Assembly: GCA_009377585.1 (NCBI GenBank) | Contig: WHTS01000017.1 | Coordinates: forward strand, 1-64,000 | Reading direction: 5' to 3' | DNA length: 64,000 bases | Source: Betaproteobacteria bacterium | GTDB lineage: Bacteria; Pseudomonadota; Gammaproteobacteria; Burkholderiales; WYBJ01 | Part shown: piece after piece, positions 10,769 through 18,777 of the stretch | Layout: each line of letters opens with the position of its first letter | How positions within the stretch are numbered: position 1 is the stretch's first letter | Position numbers and translations under genes: made by a program | The notes under the pieces: model-generated | What the model was told of the DNA's origin: nothing | Databases searched by the model: none | Seen by the model: only the letters and a program-made list of their open reading frames with translations

Positions 10769-11756
10769 GTTGCCGGATCTGCGCGAGAAGCGAATCGGAC
10801 AGCGTGACACCTTCGGCTCGAGCCGTCGCAAGCGCCGCGTGGCGGCGCGAGCCGGGAAGCCGCACGCCTGCGTCCGCCGTCATGGCCGCAACCAGGGCCT
10901 CGATCCGGTCCAAGAATACTTCGCGTCCAGCCACGGCGTCCGGATCGATGGCAGCCAGGGCATGTCCGATCCGCGCGGGATCGCCGGGCTCGAAGAACGA
11001 GTCGTTTTCGAAGCCGAACGCGGCGCCGGTCAGGGCGCAGCACAGGAGCTCGACCGTGAGCGCCAGCATGGTCCCTTTCGCGCCGCCGATGGCGGCGAGG
11101 CTTCCGGTAAGCGCGGCTTTCGCGTCGGTGGTCGGATTGCCGTCTCGATCCAGCGCCCAGCCGAGCGGAATAGGCTTGCCGTGCTCGGCATGCAGCATGA
11201 TCTTGCCGCGCACGACCTCGGTGAGCGACAGATCGATCAGGAGCGGCGGCCCATCGCGGCGCGGGAACACGGCAGCGATCGGGTTGGTGCCGAAGAGCGG
11301 CCGCTTGCCGCCCCACGGGTTGATGGCCGCCGGCGAGTTGGTGAAGGCAAGTCCCACCATCCCGGCCTCGGACATGGGCTGCAGATGGTAGGCCATGACG
11401 CCGGCGTGGTGGCTGCCGGTCACACCCGCAAGCGCGATGCCGCACTGCTTCGCACGCGGGACCGCCTCGGCCGCAGCCAGCGCCAGAGCCTCATAAGCGA
11501 GCCCGCCGCCGGCATCGATCAGGCAACAACCTGCGTGGCTGCGCACGATGCGCGGCACCGCCGTTCCTTGCGCGCGTCCCGTGCGCAAGTGTCCGCAGTA
11601 GAGTGCGAGGCGTGCGAGCCCGTGGGTGGGAACGCCGCTCGCTTCGGCGTGCACGAGCGCTCTAGCCGTTGCGCGCGCCATGCTCGGCGCTGCGCCGGCG
11701 CGGCACAGCGCTGTCGCCGCGAGAGCAATCAGATCGGAGATCGAAACGAGCGGCAC
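10758..11756 (-). CDS. Ldh family malate/lactate-type oxidoreductase
   Basis: NAD(P)-dependent enzyme of the malate/L-lactate/ureidoglycolate dehydrogenase family (type 2), which is unrelated to classical Rossmann LDH. About 332 residues from GTG 11756, which has GGGG about 8 bp upstream; an in-frame ATG at 11837 would give a longer Arg-rich N-terminus. Family signatures visible: HGLARLALYC, TGSHHAGVMAYHLQP with the conserved His, and FTNSPAAINPWGG. Members reduce or oxidise 2-keto and 2-hydroxy acids, including delta-1-pyrroline-2-carboxylate and sulfolactate (ComC), so the substrate cannot be set from sequence. It overlaps the downstream S9 peptidase gene. Confidence 0.87.
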   Translation of the reverse strand: MPLVSISDLIALAATALCRAGAAPSMARATARALVHAEASGVPTHGLARLALYCGHLRTGRAQGTAVPRIVRSHAGCCLIDAGGGLAYEALALAAAEAVPRAKQCGIALAGVTGSHHAGVMAYHLQPMSEAGMVGLAFTNSPAAINPWGGKRPLFGTNPIAAVFPRRDGPPLLIDLSLTEVVRGKIMLHAEHGKPIPLGWALDRDGNPTTDAKAALTGSLAAIGGAKGTMLALTVELLCCALTGAAFGFENDSFFEPGDPARIGHALAAIDPDAVAGREVFLDRIEALVAAMTADAGVRLPGSRRHAALATARAEGVTLSDSLLAQIRQLAA

Positions 11757-12031
11757 GGACCGACCCCGGTTCGGGTGGCGAGTTGGATGCGGCTGCGAGC
11801 GCGCCGCCTTCGAAGGCGCGCGTGCAAGCGCGCGCATTGTAGAAGCCGGCCCGGCGAGGGTCAACGCGCAGACACTGACGCGCGGGTTAAAGCGCCGCAC
11901 TCGAACGCGCAGGCTCGCAGGGCGTATAGGTCACCCGCCGCATGCGCCGCGCGCATTCTCCCTCGAACGCGCACACTCCGGGATGCACCCTGGCGGCACC
12001 CCGGATCGAAACGCGCTCGGCAGCCGAGCCC

Positions 12032-12658
12032 TCAGATCGCGTGCTCGCGGTCTGCCGTGAGCGCGAAGCGAATGAGCTCGGAGAGATTGCGCGCCTGCAG
12101 CTTCTCCATCAGGCGCGCCTTGTACACCTCCACCGTGCGCGGGCTGATGCCGAGCGCTTCGCCGATTTCGCGGTTGTGCCGACCGGCCGCGGCAAGATCC
12201 ATCACCTGGCGCTCGCGTGGCGTGAGCCGTGCCAGGCGCGAGGAGGTCTCGTCGCCCACCACTTTTTCGGCGCGCCGCTTCGCATCGCGTTCCAGCGCCG
12301 AGCCCACCGCCGCCACCAGCTGCTCCTCATCGAGGGGCTTCTCGAGAAAGTCGACCGCACCCGTTTTGAGTGCCTGGCGCGCTGACGCCGCATCGCCGTG
12401 CCCGGTGATGATGACGATCGGCATCTCGACGTTCTGGGATGCCAGCCGGGATTGCAGATCCAGGCCCGTCATGCCGCTCATCTTGATGTCGAGCACGAGG
12501 CAGCCGCGCCAGTCTTTGCGGTAGGCGGCCAGAAAATCCTCGGCGCTGCTGAAGATCGCCGTGCGATAGCCCTTCAAGCCGAGCAACAAGGCAAGCGCAT
12601 CGCGCACCGCCCCATCGTCGTCGACGATAAACACGGTTTGTTCAACTGTCGCTGTCAT
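12032..12658 (-). CDS. FixJ-type two-component response regulator
   Basis: 208 residues. Receiver domain with acidic pocket DDD (13-15), phosphoacceptor Asp57 in LVLDIKMSG, Thr85 and Lys107. A short linker leads to a LuxR-type helix-turn-helix (LTPRERQVMDLAAAGRHN, then ALGISPRTVEVYKARLMEKL). This NarL/FixJ layout is a phosphorylation-dependent transcription activator. Its start overlaps the kinase stop by 17 bp, so the pair is co-translated with the kinase first. Targets are not visible. Confidence 0.93.
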   Translation of the reverse strand: MTATVEQTVFIVDDDGAVRDALALLLGLKGYRTAIFSSAEDFLAAYRKDWRGCLVLDIKMSGMTGLDLQSRLASQNVEMPIVIITGHGDAASARQALKTGAVDFLEKPLDEEQLVAAVGSALERDAKRRAEKVVGDETSSRLARLTPRERQVMDLAAAGRHNREIGEALGISPRTVEVYKARLMEKLQARNLSELIRFALTADREHAI

Positions 12659-14303
12659 CGGTTTCTCCTGTCAGGGTGGGCAAAGTCAAATGAAACGACC
12701 CGTAATCGGTCGGCTCCACCCAGAGCCGGCCGCCATGCGCCTTGACGATCGCGCGGCTGATCGCGAGACCGAGACCCATGCCGTGCGACTTGGACGTCGA
12801 GAACGGCAGGAACAATTTGTCGCGTAGCGACGGAGGAATGCCAGGACCGGAATCGATCACGCTCAACTGCACGAAGCCGCCTTCGCGGTCCGCCGCCATG
12901 AGCTTGATCTCGCGGCGCACCGGCCGTGCTTCGCGAATCGAGTCCAGGGCGTTGGCGAGCAGATTGCGGAACACGATCTCGAGCTCCAGGCGATCGACCA
13001 GGATGCGCGGCAGATCGGGCTCGATCTTGAGGTTGAGCGCGATGCCGTCGGCCTTGGCCTCCTGGGCGAACACGGTCCGCATGGCTTCGAGGAACTCGCC
13101 GGGCGCAAGACGCTCCAGATTCATCGTGCCGCTGCGCAGGAAGTCGCGCAGGCGCTTGACGATCGCGCCGACGCGCTGCGCCTGCTCGGTGATCTTGCCG
13201 ACCGTCTGCTCCAGCTGCAGCACATCGGGCGGCGTGCGCGCCAGCATGTGCTGGCAGGCGCGCCCGTAAGTCACCAACGCGGTGAGGGGCTGGTTGACTT
13301 CGTGCGCCAAGGCGGCAGCCATCTCGCCGGCCGCGGCCAGCCGCAGCGATTGGCGCAGGCTCTCCTGCGCGCGTTCGCGTTCGTCCACCACCACGCCGAG
13401 CAGCAGCCCGGTGACGCTCAGACCCAGCATGCGCGCCTGCAGCTCCAGCAACGTGCCGACTTCCGTGCCGCTCGCCTGGGCCACGACGATGAGCCCGACC
13501 TGGACGAATGCGAGCCCCGCGGCCGCTCCCACCAAGCCCTGCCGGGCCGCGATCCAGATGAGCGGCAGGAACAGAACGAAGAAGTACTTGACGTGCCCGC
13601 CCGGCAGAAAGGCGAACACGGCGCCCAATATGGCGACGGTACTGACCAGCTGGACCAGCGTTTCCCAGCGCGGCAGCATTGCGGCGACCTTGCGCCGGCC
13701 GTTGCGGTCGGCCAGGACGAGAAAGAAGGGCATCAAGGCGAGCACGCCGACGACATCGCCGATCCAGTAGCGCAGCAACGCCTCGGGAAAAGCGGACCAC
13801 TCCGCCAGACCGAACACGGCATGGCTGCCGACGTACACGCTGCCGATCAGCAACGGCGCAATCGACAGGATCCCGAGCATCCAGGCGAAATCGCGCAGGC
13901 TGCGAATGCGCCCGCGCACCGACAGACGGCGCGACAACGCCATGCCGGCAGCGGTGTAGCCGAGGGTCATGATGAGGGCGCCCACCACGACCGTGCCCAC
14001 CGGCGCCGGCGTCTGCCGCACCAGGGCCTCGGATATCAGCATGGCGAGCAGCAGAGCCGGTGCAGCGCGCAACCCCCGGATCAGCACCAGGCCGAGAGCC
14101 AACGCGATCTGTGGATTCCAGGGCGTGATGCCGATGGAGGCCGACGGGTGGATGAAGCTGACGCGCTCCAGAACGAGATACAACCCGACGAAGACGATCG
14201 CCAGTTCCCATTCCTGCAACGACCAGATCGCTGCCGGCCGCGACTCGGGACCCGAGGCGGCGATCGGTTGCTGCAACAATCCGGAGGGCTGGGTTTTCTG
14301 CAT
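12642..14303 (-). CDS. MASE1-domain sensor histidine kinase
   Basis: About 553 residues from ATG 14303; an in-frame GTG at 14348 is possible. Residues ~35-300 form a MASE1-like integral membrane sensor of several hydrophobic segments, including the SIGITPWNPQIALALGLVLI region. HisKA follows, with phosphoacceptor His334 in ALAHEVNQPLTAL, then HATPase_c with N, G1 and G2 boxes (FRNLLANALDSI, DSGPGIPPSL, GMGLGLAISRAIV). No PAS or heme-binding domain is present, unlike FixL. It overlaps the FixJ-type regulator gene by 17 bp. The signal sensed is unknown. Confidence 0.9.
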   Translation of the reverse strand: MQKTQPSGLLQQPIAASGPESRPAAIWSLQEWELAIVFVGLYLVLERVSFIHPSASIGITPWNPQIALALGLVLIRGLRAAPALLLAMLISEALVRQTPAPVGTVVVGALIMTLGYTAAGMALSRRLSVRGRIRSLRDFAWMLGILSIAPLLIGSVYVGSHAVFGLAEWSAFPEALLRYWIGDVVGVLALMPFFLVLADRNGRRKVAAMLPRWETLVQLVSTVAILGAVFAFLPGGHVKYFFVLFLPLIWIAARQGLVGAAAGLAFVQVGLIVVAQASGTEVGTLLELQARMLGLSVTGLLLGVVVDERERAQESLRQSLRLAAAGEMAAALAHEVNQPLTALVTYGRACQHMLARTPPDVLQLEQTVGKITEQAQRVGAIVKRLRDFLRSGTMNLERLAPGEFLEAMRTVFAQEAKADGIALNLKIEPDLPRILVDRLELEIVFRNLLANALDSIREARPVRREIKLMAADREGGFVQLSVIDSGPGIPPSLRDKLFLPFSTSKSHGMGLGLAISRAIVKAHGGRLWVEPTDYGSFHLTLPTLTGETDDSDS

Positions 14304-14473
14304 GCGAGCCTCGATGACTGCCTGCGTGAGAGCCGTACGACGTTGCACGCAAGCACCGTTCCGCTGCGCAACTCAAATCCGCCGTTCTTGCAACACTAAG
14401 TTACATAGCGTACGCAGCCGGAAATAAAAGCGCAACCCCCCTTACGAGTTTTTTTGCCGCAGACGCAGCGCCC

Positions 14474-15610
14474 CTAACGCGATCCCGGGCTTTCCCTGCC
14501 GCACCAGCGCTCGCACATCGCCCGTACGACATCGGCGAGCGAACCATTGCGGGCGTTCAGGGTGCGCATCCATTGCGCATCGTTGAGCTCCGCCGTGGCC
14601 CTGGCGCGCAGAAAAGCCAGCGCGCGTTCGCTGCCCAGGCGCTCGGCGCAAGCGCCGAGCCGCTCCAGTATCGCGAGGATTTCGCTGCGCAGGCTCACCG
14701 ACCTGCCGCTGCGGACATCGGCAATCTGCGCCGCAAATCCGAAGCGGCAGGCCTGGAACCGGTTGTAGTCGTAGACGTTGGAATCCTCGGCTGCGTCCTC
14801 CTGCGTACCGCGCTGATCCTCGAGCCATGCGCACAGGGTCTGCGCAAACGCCGCGATCGCCGCCGCGGTTTCGATGTCGAGCGGCGTATCGCAGACGCGG
14901 ATCTCGATCGTGCCGAATTCGGGTTTGGGCCGCACGTCCCAATAGAAGTCCTTCATGCTGCGCACGATCCCGAACCCCGCCATGCGATCGAAGTAGCGCG
15001 TGAATGCCTGCCAATCCGCAACGGGCGGCATGTGGCCCGAGAGCGGGAAGACCGAGACGGCGTGCAGGCGGGAGCTGTCGAAGGCCGTATCCTCGCCTTG
15101 CGAAAAAGGCGAGGCCGCGGCGAGCGCGATCAGGTGGGGAATGAAGCGTGCCATCTGGCGCGTAAGATGAATCGCCTCGTCGGCGCCGGCGCAGCCGATA
15201 TGGATGTGCTGGCCGAACACGGTGAACTGCTTGGCGAGATAACCGTAGAGCTCGGACAGCGCGGAGAAGCGCTCGGTGGGGAAGATCCTGCGCTGCGCCC
15301 AATGGTGAAAGGGATGCGCGCCGCCGCCGGCGATACCGATATTGAGCTTCTCCGCCGCCGCGCACAGCTCGGCTCGGACCTCGGCGAGATCGCGCAACAG
15401 ATCGTCGTGGCGCGTGTGCACCTCGCTGTTCACCTCGATCATGCTCTCGGTGATCTCGGGCTTGACGTTGTTCGCACGCGGGCTCCTGGCAAGCACAGAA
15501 AGCAGACTTTCGGCGCCGCGTGTGAGGTCGAAATCGCGCAGGTTGACGAGCTGCAATTCCAGCTCGACACCCATGCTCAGCGCTCGACCTGCTTTGAATG
15601 CGGGCAGCAC
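14474..15610 (-). CDS. YbdK family carboxylate-amine ligase (GCS2-type)
   Basis: About 378 residues starting at GTG 15610 (LPAFKAGRALSMGVELELQ follows the initiator). The fold is that of glutamate-cysteine ligase 2: GVELELQLV, ITESMIEVNSEVH, GGGAHPFHHW, GQHIHIGC and EIRVCDTPLD. Enterobacterial YbdK has weak gamma-glutamylcysteine synthetase activity and its true role is unknown. It lies 10 bp downstream of the antiporter gene, so they are probably co-transcribed. This may link thiol or redox protection with ion transport, as in Kef systems, but that is inference. Confidence 0.9.
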   Translation of the reverse strand: MLPAFKAGRALSMGVELELQLVNLRDFDLTRGAESLLSVLARSPRANNVKPEITESMIEVNSEVHTRHDDLLRDLAEVRAELCAAAEKLNIGIAGGGAHPFHHWAQRRIFPTERFSALSELYGYLAKQFTVFGQHIHIGCAGADEAIHLTRQMARFIPHLIALAAASPFSQGEDTAFDSSRLHAVSVFPLSGHMPPVADWQAFTRYFDRMAGFGIVRSMKDFYWDVRPKPEFGTIEIRVCDTPLDIETAAAIAAFAQTLCAWLEDQRGTQEDAAEDSNVYDYNRFQACRFGFAAQIADVRSGRSVSLRSEILAILERLGACAERLGSERALAFLRARATAELNDAQWMRTLNARNGSLADVVRAMCERWCGRESPGSR

Positions 15611-15620
15611 GCTCGTCCTC

Positions 15621-16823
15621 TCAGGGCTTGACGTCGCCGGACAGCCGCAGCGCCCAGTGCAGCGCGAGCGGACCGGCCAGCTCGAACACGACGATCGCAG
15701 CCAGCAACACCGACGCGAGCTCCTGGCCGAACTGCGGATAACGCATGGCGATGTCGTGCATCAGCAGCAGCGCCATGCCCGACATCGGCATCAATGTAAG
15801 TCCCAGACAGGCTGTCTGGCGCCACGGTAGCGGCGACAGCGGCGCGGAGGCCATCACGCCCAGCCACTTGCCGGCGGCCCGGGCCAGCACATAGATTACC
15901 GCAGCCCAGCCGGCGGTCTGCAATTCCGGCCAGGCGGCCTGGGCGCCGGTGATCACGAACAGCAGGATGTAGAGCACGCGTGCGCCGCCGCCCAGATCGA
16001 ACTCCATCAGCTCGAAGCGGCGCGGAACGTTGCGCACCGTCGCCCCGGCAGAGAGCAGAGCCAGGAACACCGACAGCTGGAGTGCCGTTGCAAGCCCCAC
16101 CGCGATCAGCACCGCCGCCACGATCAGCACGAAGTGGACATCGGCGCGCCGCGTCAAGGCGCTCGCCGCATAGGGCAGCGCGAAGCCGGTGGCGATGCCG
16201 ATGGCGAGCGAGCCGAGCAGCAGATACAGGGGGTGCAGCACCACCGTGAGCCAGCCCGCGCGGTATTCCAGGTGCACCATCGCGACCAGCATGGTGGTGA
16301 GCAGGAAGGCAAGCAGCGTATTCACGGCGACCAGGTTGAGGCAGCGATCGGTGACTTGTCCTTGCGCATGCGCGTCGCTGGTGACGAGCCAAACGACTGC
16401 CGGTGAGGTCGCGATCCCGATGGCAGCGGCCACCGCGGCCTGGATGGGCGGAAAGCCGAACGCGATCAGCGCCGCACTGACGCCACCGAAGCACAGCGCG
16501 CTTTCGGCCAGCGACGCGATCCACAGCGAGGGATCGCGGCGCAGCCATTGCAGGTCGAGGCGGCGACCCAGCTCGAACAGCACCAGGCCGACCGCGATAT
16601 CGACGATGACACGCGCTTCCTCCAGCAGCGGCCGCACCGGCAAATCGAGCGCGAGCGGACCCACGGCGAATCCCGCCAGCACGTAGCCGAACACCGCAGG
16701 CATTCTGAAGCGCTGCGCAGCCGCGCCCAGGACACCGCCAATCACCAGCAGCACGCCGAGCAGCAGCGCCTCGTTCAACGGCGGCGGGAAATCCGGGAAA
16801 AAGGGCATCATCACTTCAGCCAC
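15621..16823 (-). CDS. CPA2-type cation:proton antiporter
   Basis: 400-residue integral membrane protein with about 12 hydrophobic segments, of the Na+(K+)/H+ exchanger domain family. Visible landmarks are RMPAVFGYVLAGFAVGP, VDIAVGLVLFELGRRLDLQ and AIGIATSPAVVWLVTSDAHA. There is no RCK/TrkA-N domain, so it is shorter than KefB/KefC. Start chosen at GTG 16823 because AGGGA lies 6 bp upstream; ATG 16811 is also in frame. First gene of a pair with the YbdK-type ligase and divergent from the dehydratase at 17044. Confidence 0.9.
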   Translation of the reverse strand: MAEVMMPFFPDFPPPLNEALLLGVLLVIGGVLGAAAQRFRMPAVFGYVLAGFAVGPLALDLPVRPLLEEARVIVDIAVGLVLFELGRRLDLQWLRRDPSLWIASLAESALCFGGVSAALIAFGFPPIQAAVAAAIGIATSPAVVWLVTSDAHAQGQVTDRCLNLVAVNTLLAFLLTTMLVAMVHLEYRAGWLTVVLHPLYLLLGSLAIGIATGFALPYAASALTRRADVHFVLIVAAVLIAVGLATALQLSVFLALLSAGATVRNVPRRFELMEFDLGGGARVLYILLFVITGAQAAWPELQTAGWAAVIYVLARAAGKWLGVMASAPLSPLPWRQTACLGLTLMPMSGMALLLMHDIAMRYPQFGQELASVLLAAIVVFELAGPLALHWALRLSGDVKP

Positions 16824-16929
16824 GATCGTCCCTGTTCGGGTCGCATGCGAGGCGCGAAGCGTGCGATTCGCAGCGCAGGCCTGTCATCGGTTTGCGCGCG
16901 TACGCCGGCAGTCCGCCCGATGCGTTGGC

Positions 16930-16935
16930 TATAAT
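16930..16935 (+). promoter_or_regulatory. possible -10 element upstream of the IlvD/Edd-family gene
   Basis: A perfect TATAAT stands 108 bp before the ATG at 17044, in the 220-bp gap divergent from the antiporter. No convincing -35 hexamer lies 16-18 bp upstream, so this is only a candidate. Confidence 0.28.
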
Positions 16936-17043
16936 CCCCGGGCGCGCCTGCGCATCGCGGCTGCGCACATGCCGGCGCAAACCAAGCGCAACGCGCGCCG
17001 TGCAGCTCCACCATTGGCATTCAACCCCCTGCGGAGGCCCGAA

Positions 17044-18771
17044 ATGAGCGATTCCAGGCGAGGCATGCGCCGCGCCCTGACCAGCTACGGCGACGAAGCG
17101 TTCTCGCTGTTCCTGCGCAAGGCCTTCATCAAGGCGATGGGCTATTCGGACGATGCCCTGGCACGCCCGGTGATCGGAATCACCGATACCTACAGCGGCT
17201 TCAACGCCTGTCACCGCAATGTACCCGAACTGATCCAGGCGGTGAAGCGCGGGGTCATGCTCGCCGGCGGATTGCCGATCGAATTCCCGACCATTTCGCT
17301 GCACGAGTCGTTCTCGCATCCGACCAGCATGTATCTGCGCAACCTCATGTCGATCGACGTGGAGGAAATGATCCGCGCGCAGCCCATGGACGCGGTGGTG
17401 CTGATCGGCGGCTGCGACAAGACCGTTCCGGCCCTGCTGATGGGCGCGGCGAGCGCGAACACGCCGGCCATCGTGCTGGTGACCGGACCGATGATGACCG
17501 GTTCGCATCATGGCGAACGGCTCGGCGCATGCACCGATTGCCGGCGCTTCTGGGCCAAGTTCCGCGCCGGCGAGATCGACGAGCAGGAGATCAACGACCT
17601 CAACGCAGTGCTCGCACCGTCCGCCGGCACCTGCATGGTGATGGGCACCGCCAGCACCATGGCGTGCATGACCGAGGCACTGGGCATGATGCTGCCGGGC
17701 GGCGCGGCGATCCCCGCCGTGCATGCCGACCGGCTGCGTGCGGCCGAAGCCACCGGCGCGCGCGCCGTTGCAATGGCCGCTGAGGGACTCACGCCGGATC
17801 GGATCATGACGCCGCGCGCATTCGAAAATGCGCTGCGCATGCTGGCTGCGATCGGCGGCTCGACCAACGCGATCGTGCACATCGCCGCGGTCGCCGGCCG
17901 GCTCGGCATCGAGATCGATCTCGATGCGTTCGACCGGCTCGGCGACCAAACGCCCGTGCTGGTGGACCTGAAGCCCACCGGCCAGCACTACATGGACGAT
18001 CTGTTCAAGGCGGGCGGGGTCACGGCGATCCTGCGCGAATTGCAGCCGCTGCTCAATCTCGACTGCGTCACCGTCAGCGGCAAGACCCTGGGCGAGAACA
18101 TCGATCAAGCGCCCGCGTCGTTTCCGCAGGAGGTGGTGCGGCCGTTTTCCGATCCGATCTTCAAGCAAGGCGGTATCGCCGTTCTGCGCGGGAACATTGC
18201 GCCCAACGGAGCGATCATCAAGCAGGCGGCTGCTACGCCGGCGCTGCTGCAGCATACCGGCCGTGCGGTGGTGTTCAGCTCGCTGGAGGATCTCGCCGAG
18301 CGCGTCGATCGCGACGATCTCGACGTGCACGCGGACGACGTGCTCGTGCTGCAGAACGCAGGGCCCAAGGGCGCGCCCGGGATGCCCGAATCGGGTTATC
18401 TGCCGATTCCGCGCAAGCTCGCACGCCAGGGGGTGAAGGACATGGTCCGGATCTCGGATGCACGCATGAGCGGCACCGCCTTCGGCAGCATCGTGCTGCA
18501 CATTTCGCCCGAAAGCGCGGTGGGCGGTCCGCTCGCGCTGGTGAGAACGGGCGATCGCATCCAGCTCGATACCACGGGGCGGCGCATCGATCTGCTGGTC
18601 GACGACGCCGAGCTCGACAAGCGCAGGAAGACCTGGCGCGCACCCGAGCCGCGCGCCGAGGACGATCGCGGTTATCGCAAGCTCTTCCTCGAACAGGTCG
18701 AGCAGGCCGAGCGCGGCTGCGACTTCACGTTCCTCATGCCGGCCATGCGTGCTCGCTCGCCCGAACGCTAG
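17044..18771 (+). CDS. IlvD/Edd family dehydratase (sugar-acid dehydratase type)
   Basis: Removes water from a 2,3-dihydroxy acid to give a 2-keto-3-deoxy acid. 575 residues from ATG 17044, with GGAGG ahead of it. The three iron-sulfur cysteines are Cys56 (FNACHRN), Cys124 (GGCDKT, with Lys126 next to it) and Cys197 (SAGTCMVMGTAST). The N-terminal NACHRNVPELIQAVKRGVM matches the L-arabinonate/D-xylonate dehydratase branch more than biosynthetic IlvD, so I prefer a sugar-acid role. It converges on the SDH-like flavoprotein gene with only 6 bp between stops. It is not part of that operon but may serve the same catabolic island. Confidence 0.88.
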   Translation: MSDSRRGMRRALTSYGDEAFSLFLRKAFIKAMGYSDDALARPVIGITDTYSGFNACHRNVPELIQAVKRGVMLAGGLPIEFPTISLHESFSHPTSMYLRNLMSIDVEEMIRAQPMDAVVLIGGCDKTVPALLMGAASANTPAIVLVTGPMMTGSHHGERLGACTDCRRFWAKFRAGEIDEQEINDLNAVLAPSAGTCMVMGTASTMACMTEALGMMLPGGAAIPAVHADRLRAAEATGARAVAMAAEGLTPDRIMTPRAFENALRMLAAIGGSTNAIVHIAAVAGRLGIEIDLDAFDRLGDQTPVLVDLKPTGQHYMDDLFKAGGVTAILRELQPLLNLDCVTVSGKTLGENIDQAPASFPQEVVRPFSDPIFKQGGIAVLRGNIAPNGAIIKQAAATPALLQHTGRAVVFSSLEDLAERVDRDDLDVHADDVLVLQNAGPKGAPGMPESGYLPIPRKLARQGVKDMVRISDARMSGTAFGSIVLHISPESAVGGPLALVRTGDRIQLDTTGRRIDLLVDDAELDKRRKTWRAPEPRAEDDRGYRKLFLEQVEQAERGCDFTFLMPAMRARSPER

Positions 18772-18777
18772 CCGACC

